In this document: positions 35,409-43,266 of the stretch, piece after piece
Numbering within the stretch: position 1 is the first letter of the stretch
Layout of the letters: each line of letters opens with the position of its first letter
NCBI RefSeq assembly: GCF_004295645.1
Contig: NZ_CP034752.1
Span: forward strand, 1,984,001-2,048,000
Direction: 5' to 3'
Source: Limnobaculum zhutongyuii
Lineage (GTDB): Bacteria; Pseudomonadota; Gammaproteobacteria; Enterobacterales; Enterobacteriaceae
Length of the DNA stretch: 64,000 bases
Translations under genes and position numbers: made by a program
The notes under the pieces: generated by a model
Database searches by the model: none
The model's input: only the letters and a program-made list of their open reading frames with translations
Told to the model about the DNA's origin: nothing

Positions 35409-36386
35409 TTACTTATCCTTTGGCCACAGGTCATGACGTTTATAAGGTTCCGTATCACCCTCTTTTCTGGTTTTCAGAAATTTAAGCACCCAAACATATT
35501 GCTCAGGATTCGGGCGAACCAGTTTCTCAACTTCTTCATTCATTCTGCGGGCAATGGTGTGTTGGTCTGCGTCGGCAATATCACTCATTTCCGGATTAAT
35601 ATAGATATCTAAAATACCTTCATCAGAACGATAAACCGGGAATAACGGTACAATCGCCGCATGGCATACTTTCATTAACCGACCAACGGCAGGCAACGTT
35701 GCTTTATAAGTAGCAAAAAAATCAACAAATTCGCTGTGCTCAGCACCGTGGTCCTGATCCGGCAGATAATATCCCCAGTATCCCTGACGCACTGAACTGA
35801 TAAACGGTTTAATACCATCCTGACGCGCATGCATGCGACCGCCAAAACGGCGACGTACGGTATTCCACATCCAGTCGACCAGCTCATTTTTCTGATTATG
35901 GAACATGGCCGCCATTGGCTGACCACGCGCCGCCATCATCATTGCCGGAATATCTACGCTCCAACCATGCGGCACCATAAAAATCACATTACGTCCGGAA
36001 GCTCGAATAGCATCGAGCTGCTCATCACCGTGCCAACGCACTCGCTTCATCAGATATTCAGGGCTACGTACGCTCTGCTCTACCATTAGCATGGTGGAGT
36101 GAACGGCGGTGACAAACATCTGTTCAATGATGGCTTCCCGCTGCTGTTCGCTTAACTCAGGAAAACAATAATATAAATTGATACGGGCACGACGTCGGGC
36201 ACTGCCGACAAATCGCCCGGCGAATTTAGCCAGTGAACCCAACATCGGATTTCTGATTTTTACTGGCACATAAGCCAGTAAGAGCATGACGCCAACCCCC
36301 AGCCAGACTCCCCAATATTTAGGCAGAAAAAAGGACTTCTTAAATAGAGGAATAAACTCAATATTTGAACGCTGTTGTTTTTGCAT
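35409..36386 (-). CDS. lpxM: LpxM, lipid A myristoyl acyltransferase
   Basis: The approximately 325-residue protein aligns end to end with E. coli LpxM (323). The acyltransferase HX4D motif is in VPHGWSVDIPAM near residue 140, followed by AAMFHNQKN, YYLPDQDHG and the EEVEKLV segment. An N-terminal membrane segment precedes these. It adds the last secondary acyl chain to Kdo2-lipid A. The start is set at ATG 36386 (MQKQQRSNIEFIP) by homology; the frame stays open to a GTG at 36440. The ribosome-binding site is weak, so the start is uncertain. Confidence 0.93.
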   Translation of the reverse strand: MQKQQRSNIEFIPLFKKSFFLPKYWGVWLGVGVMLLLAYVPVKIRNPMLGSLAKFAGRFVGSARRRARINLYYCFPELSEQQREAIIEQMFVTAVHSTMLMVEQSVRSPEYLMKRVRWHGDEQLDAIRASGRNVIFMVPHGWSVDIPAMMMAARGQPMAAMFHNQKNELVDWMWNTVRRRFGGRMHARQDGIKPFISSVRQGYWGYYLPDQDHGAEHSEFVDFFATYKATLPAVGRLMKVCHAAIVPLFPVYRSDEGILDIYINPEMSDIADADQHTIARRMNEEVEKLVRPNPEQYVWVLKFLKTRKEGDTEPYKRHDLWPKDK

Positions 36387-36474
36387 GCCAAAACTCATTA
36401 GATAGATGAACAATCCTGCAGTTGATAATAGTCTGCTCACCTGATGAATAGAAATAATTAAACAGTGTTTGAAA

Positions 36475-36506
36475 AATAAAACGCTGCCAAATTATTAGCA
36501 GCGTTC
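36475..36506 (-). terminator. Terminator after mepM
   Basis: Stem AACGCTGC / GCAGCGTT (36480-36487 and 36498-36505) is followed on the minus strand by TTTATTTTT. Confidence 0.75.
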
Positions 36507-36516
36507 TATTTTATTC

Positions 36517-37833
36517 TCAGAGATGAAGTTGTGGAACTACTTCTTTAACCTGGGCAAGGTATTCTGAACGATCCTTACCAATCAGCGAGTCGGAACGTGG
36601 AAGCGTTGCGGTTAATGGGTTCACTGCCAGCTCGTTAACCCACAGTTCATAATGCAGATGAGGCCCGGTGGAGCGACCGGTATTGCCGGATAATGCAATG
36701 CGATCGCCTCGTTTAACTTTCTGCCCCGGCTTCACCAAAATCTTATTCAGGTGCATATAGCGAGTGCTGTACTGGCGACCATGGCGAATTGCCACATAGT
36801 TACCTGCCGCACCACTGAATTTAGCAACCACCACTTCACCATCACCAACCGCCAGAACTGGAGAACCAATCGGCATAGAGAAGTCGACCCCTTTATGCGG
36901 TGCTACACGACCGGTAATTGGATGCAAACGACGTGGGTTAAACGATGATGTCACTTTATATTGCTTTGGCGTTGGGTAACGCAGGAAACCTTTTGCTAAA
37001 CCAGAACCTTCACGATCGTAGAATTTACCGTCGCCGGAACGAATAGCATAATAATCTTTACCGGAACTTTGCATTCTTACGCCAATCAACTGGCTCTGCT
37101 CATTTTTACCATCCAGCACTTCTCTGGAAAGCAATACCGAGAAACGATCGCCATTGCGTAACTTACGGAAATCCAGTTGCCATTGAAGCGCTTTGGTGAC
37201 AGCTCGAATTTCTGAGTTAGTTAAACCTGCGGCTCTGGCACTGACCAGAAAGCTACCATCCATTTTTCCGGTTACGACTGCGTTCTTCCACTCACCTTTT
37301 AAGGTATTAATCGTTTCTTTAAAACCGTTCTCAGCGCGGTCATAAACACGTGTTTCCCGACGAGAAACTACCCAGGTCAACGATTGCAGAGTACCCTCAT
37401 CATCCAGCACCCAGTTCAATTGCTGACCAATTTTCAGATTAGCTAACGCACTGTTCTTATTTGCCAGTAAATAGATGTCAGACGCATCCATACCAAACTG
37501 AGTCAGAATACTACCCAGAGTATCACCGTTAGAAACGACATACTCGTTCGGTGTTGATGCATCGCCGGTTGTTTCATCCAACTCATCCTTCGGAATTTCA
37601 TCGTCAGGTGTTGGCTGATCCATAGGTTCAGCATCATCAGCATCGGTTGAAATGCTGCCATCGGTTGCGGTAGTTGTAGGTAATGGAAGCGGCGATTCCG
37701 TTATCGGTTTATATACTGCCGCCTGCCAAACCAACATACTCCAGGTGAGAAACAGAAGGGCCCCAAAGGTAAACTTGTGAGGCCGGGGTAAATTATTATA
37801 AAACAGCGCAATGGTTCTAACGACTTGGAGCAC
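36517..37833 (-). CDS. mepM: MepM, murein DD-endopeptidase (LysM + M23)
   Basis: The 438-residue protein matches E. coli MepM (440). It has an N-terminal membrane anchor (about 20-40), a LysM domain near 96-142 (YVVSNGDTLGSILTQFGMD), an OapA-like middle region and a C-terminal M23 metallopeptidase with zinc ligands in HKGVD and HLHYEL. It cleaves D-Ala-mDAP crosslinks during cell wall growth. The start is GTG at 37833 with GAGGA upstream. It follows znuA by only 20 nt and may be read with it. Confidence 0.94.
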   Translation of the reverse strand: MLQVVRTIALFYNNLPRPHKFTFGALLFLTWSMLVWQAAVYKPITESPLPLPTTTATDGSISTDADDAEPMDQPTPDDEIPKDELDETTGDASTPNEYVVSNGDTLGSILTQFGMDASDIYLLANKNSALANLKIGQQLNWVLDDEGTLQSLTWVVSRRETRVYDRAENGFKETINTLKGEWKNAVVTGKMDGSFLVSARAAGLTNSEIRAVTKALQWQLDFRKLRNGDRFSVLLSREVLDGKNEQSQLIGVRMQSSGKDYYAIRSGDGKFYDREGSGLAKGFLRYPTPKQYKVTSSFNPRRLHPITGRVAPHKGVDFSMPIGSPVLAVGDGEVVVAKFSGAAGNYVAIRHGRQYSTRYMHLNKILVKPGQKVKRGDRIALSGNTGRSTGPHLHYELWVNELAVNPLTATLPRSDSLIGKDRSEYLAQVKEVVPQLHL

Positions 37834-37853
37834 TACTCGAATTCCTCGTTCTG

Positions 37854-38831
37854 TTACTCCAGGCAGCTCGTAAACTGTTGGGATAGCTGAGTCAAAAATT
37901 GTACGTAGCTATCTTTACCTAACGTTACTTTGCTGCCTAACGGATCCAGTGTTCCGATGCGGACATTCGTCCCTTGGGCGACAGCATTTATGACGGCTGG
38001 CTGGAATTGTGGCTCAGCAAAAACGCATACCGCTTTATGCTCAACCAACTGTGTTCGTATATTGTGTAAGCGTTGCGCTCCGGGCTGGATTTCGGGGTTT
38101 ATAGTAAAATGCCCTAATTGGGTTAAACCGAATGTTTTCTCAAAATAATTATAAGCGTCATGGAAAACAAAATATCCTTTGCCACGCAACGGCTGCATTA
38201 TATTAGCAATATTTTCTTTTGTCAGCTCTAGTTGTTTCTCGAACTGACTAAGATTAGCATCTAGTTTGTCCTTATTTTGTGGCATAAGTTCCAATAATTT
38301 GTGATGAATTGCAATTGCGGACTGTTTTGCTATATCCGGCGACATCCAAATGTGCATATTATAGTCACCATGGTGATGGTCATGCTCGTCATGATTGTGT
38401 GCATTATCAGTATGTTGCTCCTGATGCCCCGCGTCATGATCGTCATCTTCACCGCCTTTAAGTAATAATGGTTTTACTGAGTCCAGACTGGCTAAAGGAA
38501 TTTGTTTCTTTTCATTCACCTGTTGCAACGGTTTAGTCAGAAAAGCTTCCATATCCGGACCTATCCATACCACCAGGTCCGCTGAACGTATTTTCTGGAC
38601 ATCTGATGGGCGAAGCGCATAATCATGCGGCGATGCGCCATCCGGAAGCAGCACTTCTACCGGCATTACCCCTTCGGTAATGGCTGATGCAATAAACCCC
38701 AGCGGTTTTGTTGAGGTTAAAACGGCGGCCGATGCATTAATAGCGATACCTGCTGTTAATAGTGTTCCAGCCAAAATCATGCGGTTAAACCATTTTGTAT
38801 TTGCTGTTTGCTGCATTTGTTCTAATCTCAT
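37854..38831 (-). CDS. znuA: ZnuA, zinc ABC transporter substrate-binding protein
   Basis: The roughly 325-residue protein has a signal peptide (MILAGTLLTAGIAINASA) and mature N-terminus AVLTSTKPLGFI. The zinc-site His is in DGASPHDYALRPSD, and a His/Asp-rich loop follows (HDAGHQEQHTDNAHNHDEHD). HFTINPEIQPGAQRL contains another ligand. It captures zinc in the periplasm for ZnuBC. The start is taken at ATG 38831; residues upstream in this frame lie on the other strand of znuC and are not coding. ATG 38816 is an alternative. It is divergent from znuCB across a Zur box. Confidence 0.95.
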   Translation of the reverse strand: MRLEQMQQTANTKWFNRMILAGTLLTAGIAINASAAVLTSTKPLGFIASAITEGVMPVEVLLPDGASPHDYALRPSDVQKIRSADLVVWIGPDMEAFLTKPLQQVNEKKQIPLASLDSVKPLLLKGGEDDDHDAGHQEQHTDNAHNHDEHDHHHGDYNMHIWMSPDIAKQSAIAIHHKLLELMPQNKDKLDANLSQFEKQLELTKENIANIMQPLRGKGYFVFHDAYNYFEKTFGLTQLGHFTINPEIQPGAQRLHNIRTQLVEHKAVCVFAEPQFQPAVINAVAQGTNVRIGTLDPLGSKVTLGKDSYVQFLTQLSQQFTSCLE

Positions 38832-38850
38832 TTGAATAGTAATTGCCTTT

Positions 38851-38873
38851 GATATGTTATAATATAACACATC
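38851..38873. promoter_or_regulatory. Zur box between znuA and znuCB
   Basis: The 23-bp near-palindrome has core TGTTATAATATAACA flanked by GATA and CATC. This is the enterobacterial Zur operator type at the same place as in E. coli. It would shut both divergent transcripts when zinc is sufficient. Confidence 0.88.
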
Positions 38874-38898
38874 TTGAATTCTGCAAGAAAAATGAAAA

Positions 38899-39657
38899 AT
38901 GTCCAGTTTGCTTAAGTTAGAACATATTTCTGTTGTTTTCGGTAGCCGGAAAGTTCTTTCCGATGTTTCCCTTACCCTGAATGAAGGACAGATCCTTACC
39001 CTGCTCGGCCCAAATGGTGCTGGTAAATCAACGCTGGTTCGCGTTGTTTTGGGACTGGTCTCTCCTGCTTCGGGAAAAATTAGCTGCCCCAAAGACTTAC
39101 GTGTTGGCTATGTGCCACAGAAATTGCATCTTGATCCTACCTTACCACTCACCGTTGAGCGCTTTATGCGCCTGCGTCCTGGTGTAAAAAAAGAAGATAT
39201 TCTGCCAGCCCTCAGTCGCGTTCAGGCTAAGCATTTAGTGAAAATGCCAATGCAAAAACTCTCGGGAGGGGAAACTCAACGGGTTTTACTGGCAAGGGCT
39301 TTATTAAATCGCCCCCAGTTGCTGGTACTGGATGAACCAACCCAAGGGGTTGATGTTAATGGGCAACTGGCGCTGTATGACCTAATAGAGAAACTGCGTA
39401 CTGAACTGAATTGTGCAGTATTAATGGTTTCACACGATCTGCATTTAGTGATGGCAAAAACTGACGAGGTATTGTGCCTTAATCAGCATATTTGCTGTTC
39501 CGGTGCACCGGAGGCCGTCTCTGAACATCCGGAGTTTATTGCTATGTTTGGCCATCGCGGAGCCCGACAATTGGCGGTCTACCATCACAGACATAATCAT
39601 CAACATGACCTGCAGGGTCGTATTGTTCTTAAAACTTCAGGCAGTAATAAAGCATGA
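38899..39657 (+). CDS. znuC: ZnuC, zinc ABC transporter ATPase
   Basis: The 252-residue ATPase has Walker A LLGPNGAGKSTLVR near 36-49, signature LSGGETQRVLLARALL near 122-137 and Walker B LLVLDEPTQGVDVNG near 144-158, with H-loop SHDLHLV. A His-rich tail (YHHRHNHQHD) is typical of ZnuC. It powers zinc import with ZnuB. The stop overlaps the znuB start by 4 nt. Confidence 0.96.
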   Translation: MSSLLKLEHISVVFGSRKVLSDVSLTLNEGQILTLLGPNGAGKSTLVRVVLGLVSPASGKISCPKDLRVGYVPQKLHLDPTLPLTVERFMRLRPGVKKEDILPALSRVQAKHLVKMPMQKLSGGETQRVLLARALLNRPQLLVLDEPTQGVDVNGQLALYDLIEKLRTELNCAVLMVSHDLHLVMAKTDEVLCLNQHICCSGAPEAVSEHPEFIAMFGHRGARQLAVYHHRHNHQHDLQGRIVLKTSGSNKA

Positions 39658-40439
39658 TCGAACTATTATTTCCGGGCTGGATGGCGGGCGTATTACTGGC
39701 CCTGGCTGCTGGTCCCTTAGGCTCTTTTGTTGTGTGGCGTCGAATGTCTTATTTTGGCGATACTCTGGCTCATTCATCATTGCTGGGCGTAGCTTTTGGG
39801 CTGTTGCTGAATATTAATCCGTTTTATGCGGTCATTGCTATTACCCTGTTACTGGCGATTGGTCTGGTATGGCTGGAGCGTCGCCCTCAATTTGCAGTGG
39901 ATACGCTATTAGGCATTTTAGCCCATAGTGCCCTCTCTTTAGGTTTGGTCACCATCAGTTTAATGTCGAACGTACGCGTTGACCTGATGGCCTATCTGTT
40001 TGGTGACCTGCTCTCTGTCACCATGAATGACTTGTGGATGATTGGTGCTGGTGTGGTTGTGGTGCTGGCAATTTTATGGTGGCAATGGCGTTCACTATTG
40101 TCGGTGACCATTAATCCTGAACTGGCACATGTTGACGGTATTAATCCTGAAAGAGTTCGCCTGTTGCTGATGCTGGTTACTGCATTAACCATTGGTCTGG
40201 CAATGAAATTTGTTGGGGCGTTGATTATCACCTCATTACTGATTATTCCTGCTGCTACAGCGCGCAGATTCTCGCGAACACCAGAACAAATGGCTGGTTT
40301 CGCAGTTATTATTGGCATTATTGCCGTAACTGGCGGTTTAACACTTTCCGCTTTCCACGATACGCCAGCAGGCCCGTCTGTCGTGCTTTGTTCTTGCTGT
40401 CTTTTCATCCTCAGCCTGATGAAAAGACAATCTGATTAA
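39654..40439 (+). CDS. znuB: ZnuB, zinc ABC transporter permease
   Basis: The 261-residue permease of the ABC-3 family has about seven helices; LPFG-like and SLLIIPAATARR segments match E. coli ZnuB. It starts in an ATGA overlap with znuC. In E. coli znuB is followed directly by convergent ruvB, whereas here a 17-kb block lies between. Confidence 0.95.
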   Translation: MIELLFPGWMAGVLLALAAGPLGSFVVWRRMSYFGDTLAHSSLLGVAFGLLLNINPFYAVIAITLLLAIGLVWLERRPQFAVDTLLGILAHSALSLGLVTISLMSNVRVDLMAYLFGDLLSVTMNDLWMIGAGVVVVLAILWWQWRSLLSVTINPELAHVDGINPERVRLLLMLVTALTIGLAMKFVGALIITSLLIIPAATARRFSRTPEQMAGFAVIIGIIAVTGGLTLSAFHDTPAGPSVVLCSCCLFILSLMKRQSD

Positions 40440-40470
40440 TCTTATGAGAAATAAAGAGAATATAAATTTA

Positions 40471-40596
40471 TTGATCTCGTGAGGTAAAGCCGTATTTTTT
40501 AGTATGAATGATGCGGCAATAAGCTTTAAAATACCCCGGCAGAAATATAAAGGTCTTGCAGATGACAGATTTTTCGTCAGTGCAAGACTCTTTTTT
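40471..40596 (+). ncRNA. Candidate small RNA between znuB and ybjL
   Basis: A sigma70-like pair TTGATC (40471-40476) and TATTTT (40493-40498) with 16-bp spacing precedes a strong terminator at 40553-40596. The terminator has outer stem GTCTTGCA/TGCAAGAC and inner stem TGAC/GTCA, followed by TCTTTTTT. A transcript of roughly 90 nt would result. The terminator alone could instead end the znuCB message; the promoter is the weaker evidence. I do not recognise the sequence. Confidence 0.4.
40553..40596 (+). terminator. Terminator downstream of znuB
   Basis: A two-part stem (8 bp plus inner 4 bp) followed by TCTTTTTT, 113 nt after the znuB stop. Confidence 0.85.
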
Positions 40597-40656
40597 ATGT
40601 GGATTATAAAGATGAATCCACTATTCATCCATTGCAAATGACGTAAAGTTAACATT

Positions 40657-42342
40657 GTGAATATTGATATTATCAGCCTGCTAAACAGTAACTACATTCT
40701 TCTGCTGTTTGTAGTATTAGCATTAGGCTTGTGTTTAGGGAAAATTCGGCTGGGTTCGGTTCAACTGGGCGGCTCAATTGGCGTACTAGTTATCTCCTTA
40801 TTATTAGGCTATCAGCATTTTACGATTAACACCGAGGCCTTGAGCCTGGGCTTTATGCTGTTCATCTTCTGTGTCGGAGTTGAAGCCGGTCCAAACTTCT
40901 TTGCCATCTTCTTTCGCGATGGGAAAAACTACTTTTTACTGGCGCTGGTTCTGGTGGGTAGCGCGATGTGCATTGCACTGGGATTGGGTAAATTCCTCAA
41001 GTGGGACATCGGCCTCACTGCCGGTATGCTGGCCGGTTCGATGACCTCAACGCCTGTATTGGTAGGTGCTGGTGATACGCTACGTCATACCACCTCGGAT
41101 GCAGCCCTGTTAGCCACTGCGCAGGATCACCTCAGCCTGGGTTATGCCCTGACCTATCTGATTGGTCTGGTGAGTTTAATCTTTGCCGCTCGTTATATGC
41201 CAAAACTGCAGCGACAGGATTTATCTACCTGTGCCCAACAAATCGCCAGAGAGCGTGGTCTGGACCATGATAGCCAGCGTAAAGTCTATCTACCGGTAAT
41301 TCGCGCCTACCGTGTAGGCCCGGAACTGGTGGCATGGGCTGCCGGCAAAAACCTGCGTGAGCTGGGCATTTATCGCCAAACCGGCTGTTATATCGAGAAA
41401 ATTCGCCGTAATGGCATTATTGCCTCACCCGATGGTGATGCGGTTTTGCAGGTAAATGATGAAATTTCATTAGTGGGTTATCCTGATGCCCATGCCAGAT
41501 TAGATCCCAGCTTTCGCAACGGCAAAGAGGTATTTGAACGCGATCTGCTGGATATGCGCATTGTCACCGAAGAGATTGTAGTAAAAAATAATAATGCCGT
41601 AGGCAAACGTCTGAGCCAGATAAATCTGACCGACCACGGTTGTTTCCTTAATCGGGTTATTCGTAGTCAGATTGAGATGCCTATTGACGATAATATCGTG
41701 CTGAATGCCGGGGATGTTCTGCAAATCAGCGGCGATGCTCATCGGGTTAAAGGCGTTGCGGAACGTATTGGTTTTATCTCTATTCATAGTCAGGTTACCG
41801 ATCTGCTGGCCTTTTGTGCCTTCTTCATTCTTGGTTTGATGATTGGTCAGATCACCTTCCAGTTTAGTAACTTTTCATTTGGTATTGGTAATGCTGCTGG
41901 TCTGCTGTTCTCTGGCATTATGCTGGGCTTTATGCGGGCTAATCATCCAACCTTTGGTTACATTCCTCAGGGTGCCCTCAACATGGTCAAAGAGTTCGGG
42001 TTGATGGTGTTTATGGCTGGTGTAGGATTAAGTGCTGGTAGCGGTATCGGCAACAATCTGGGGCTGGTTGGTGGCCAAATGTTGGTTGCCGGTTTACTGG
42101 TAAGTCTGGTTCCTGTGGTAATTTGCTATCTGTTCGGTGCCTATATATTACGCATGAACAGAGCCCTGCTGTTTGGTGCCATTATGGGGGCCAGAACTTG
42201 TGCGCCTGCAATGGAAATCATTAGCGATACTTCCCGTAGCAATATTCCAGCACTGGGTTATGCAGGGACCTACGCTATTGCCAACGTACTGTTGACTCTG
42301 GCAGGTTCACTAATTATTATCATTTGGCCTAGCTTGCTATAA
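40657..42342 (+). CDS. ybjL: YbjL, AspT/YidE-family putative transporter
   Basis: The 561-residue protein has the same length as E. coli YbjL. Two membrane halves (about 1-180 and 385-561) flank two TrkA-C-type domains (about 205-290 and 295-375). Family signatures are FCVGVEAGPNFF, AGSMTSTPVLVGA, FGLMVFMAGVGLSAG and MGARTCAPAMEIISD. The related AspT exchanges aspartate and alanine; the YbjL substrate is unknown. The start is a GTG at 40657 (MNIDIISLLNSNYILL), matching the family N-terminus, with a poor ribosome-binding site. Confidence 0.94.
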   Translation: MNIDIISLLNSNYILLLFVVLALGLCLGKIRLGSVQLGGSIGVLVISLLLGYQHFTINTEALSLGFMLFIFCVGVEAGPNFFAIFFRDGKNYFLLALVLVGSAMCIALGLGKFLKWDIGLTAGMLAGSMTSTPVLVGAGDTLRHTTSDAALLATAQDHLSLGYALTYLIGLVSLIFAARYMPKLQRQDLSTCAQQIARERGLDHDSQRKVYLPVIRAYRVGPELVAWAAGKNLRELGIYRQTGCYIEKIRRNGIIASPDGDAVLQVNDEISLVGYPDAHARLDPSFRNGKEVFERDLLDMRIVTEEIVVKNNNAVGKRLSQINLTDHGCFLNRVIRSQIEMPIDDNIVLNAGDVLQISGDAHRVKGVAERIGFISIHSQVTDLLAFCAFFILGLMIGQITFQFSNFSFGIGNAAGLLFSGIMLGFMRANHPTFGYIPQGALNMVKEFGLMVFMAGVGLSAGSGIGNNLGLVGGQMLVAGLLVSLVPVVICYLFGAYILRMNRALLFGAIMGARTCAPAMEIISDTSRSNIPALGYAGTYAIANVLLTLAGSLIIIIWPSLL

Positions 42343-42411
42343 ATAATCCCATATAAATCATGTGATTATAAGAAAGTGTAAAAAAAGTGAAAAATTTCTT
42401 GCTTACGTGAT

Positions 42412-42439
42412 GAACTATTTCAACGTATTCACGTCTTAA
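42412..42439 (+). promoter_or_regulatory. Sigma-E promoter of rybB
   Basis: GAACTA at -35 and GTCTTAA at -10, about 15 bp apart, resemble the RpoE consensus GGAACTT-N15-GTCTAA and end 5 nt before the RybB start. rybB is sigma-E dependent in E. coli and Salmonella. Confidence 0.75.
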
Positions 42440-42444
42440 ATAGT

Positions 42445-42524
42445 GCCACTGCTTTACTTTAGAACTCCCTCATTGAGGTTGACCCGATAAGTCGTTTTTA
42501 CGTTTCATACTTATCGGGTTTTTT
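42445..42524 (+). ncRNA. rybB: RybB small regulatory RNA
   Basis: The 80-nt sRNA begins GCCACTGCTTT, the conserved 5' seed of RybB, and CTTT follows after one changed base. The terminator has an 11-bp stem ACCCGATAAGT/ACTTATCGGGT (42482-42492 and 42509-42519) and a T-run. In E. coli rybB also neighbours ybjL, but there it is on the opposite strand. RybB is Hfq-dependent and represses many outer-membrane protein mRNAs during envelope stress. The 3' half has diverged while keeping the fold. Confidence 0.9.
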
Positions 42525-42633
42525 ATTGCCTGTAATTCAGTAACTCTCACGATTTGTTCATGCATGTCATTACGCAATGACATACAATGTAAGAAGTGCA
42601 TTACCCCCAAACTCATAGGGAAGCGTGATTCTT

Positions 42634-43203
42634 ATGTCATTAATCAAGAAAATATTTATCGGCTATTTGGTCTGTTTTGCTATCGGCACCGCTCTTCTTT
42701 GCAGCTTTTATCTGCCTTCAACGGATATTGTTAAAATCACCGGTTCTGAAGTTAAACGCGTTGATAACGATGGTCCAATTTCAGCAGAAAATCCGGCGGA
42801 CGGTCCAACCCGTGATGTGTATTACATTTATACTATCAACGAAAATAAAAAGATTATGGTTTACCGCAATGAAGATACCGGATGGAGCTTCCCATGGTAT
42901 TTCAAATTTAACAGCGCGGATATTCAGGCACAGGCTCAATCAGCCAATGACGCGAACCAAATCACCCGCGTAGTTCACTACGGCTGGCGTTTTAATATGG
43001 TTCATATGTTCAAGAACATTATCTCGATTAAACCAGTTGATGGGTTTGACGCGTCCGGCTTCTCTTTTTATACGGTAATGAAAATTCTGGGCTGGATTAT
43101 CTGGTTTGTTCTGATCGCTATTCAGGCTGCTCTACCAACAGTTATTACCAACTGGCGCGATCGTAAAGATCTGAAACGCCCTGATGGTTCTATTGTTAAA
43201 TAA
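42634..43203 (+). CDS. DUF1523-family membrane protein
   Basis: The roughly 189-residue protein has an N-terminal helix (about 8-25), a periplasmic-type domain with VKITGSEVKRVDND, DVYYIYTINENKKIMVYRNEDTGW and YFKFNSADIQAQAQ segments typical of DUF1523, then a C-terminal helix (about 148-172). The function is unknown. The start is put at ATG 42634 with AGGGAAG upstream; an in-frame GTG at 42625 is possible. It is a single gene ending in a hairpin terminator. Confidence 0.8.
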   Translation: MSLIKKIFIGYLVCFAIGTALLCSFYLPSTDIVKITGSEVKRVDNDGPISAENPADGPTRDVYYIYTINENKKIMVYRNEDTGWSFPWYFKFNSADIQAQAQSANDANQITRVVHYGWRFNMVHMFKNIISIKPVDGFDASGFSFYTVMKILGWIIWFVLIAIQAALPTVITNWRDRKDLKRPDGSIVK

Positions 43204-43223
43204 GTTATCTTCTGTATGAATTG

Positions 43224-43252
43224 AAAAAGGCAGCCAAAAGGCTGCCTTTTTT
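43224..43252. terminator. Terminator between DUF1523 gene and autotransporter
   Basis: Stem AAAGGCAGCC / GGCTGCCTTT with loop AAAA, A-run before and T-run after, lies between convergent genes. Confidence 0.85.
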
Positions 43253-43266
43253 ATCACTATGGTTTA

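Noticed and set aside
38832..39092. N-terminal extension of the znuA frame
   Set aside because: It runs antisense through znuC and the Zur box; the signal peptide and homology begin at 38831 or later.
40338..40655. 105-codon minus-strand frame between znuB and ybjL
   Set aside because: Overlaps the end of znuB and the terminator, with no start signal or recognisable motif.
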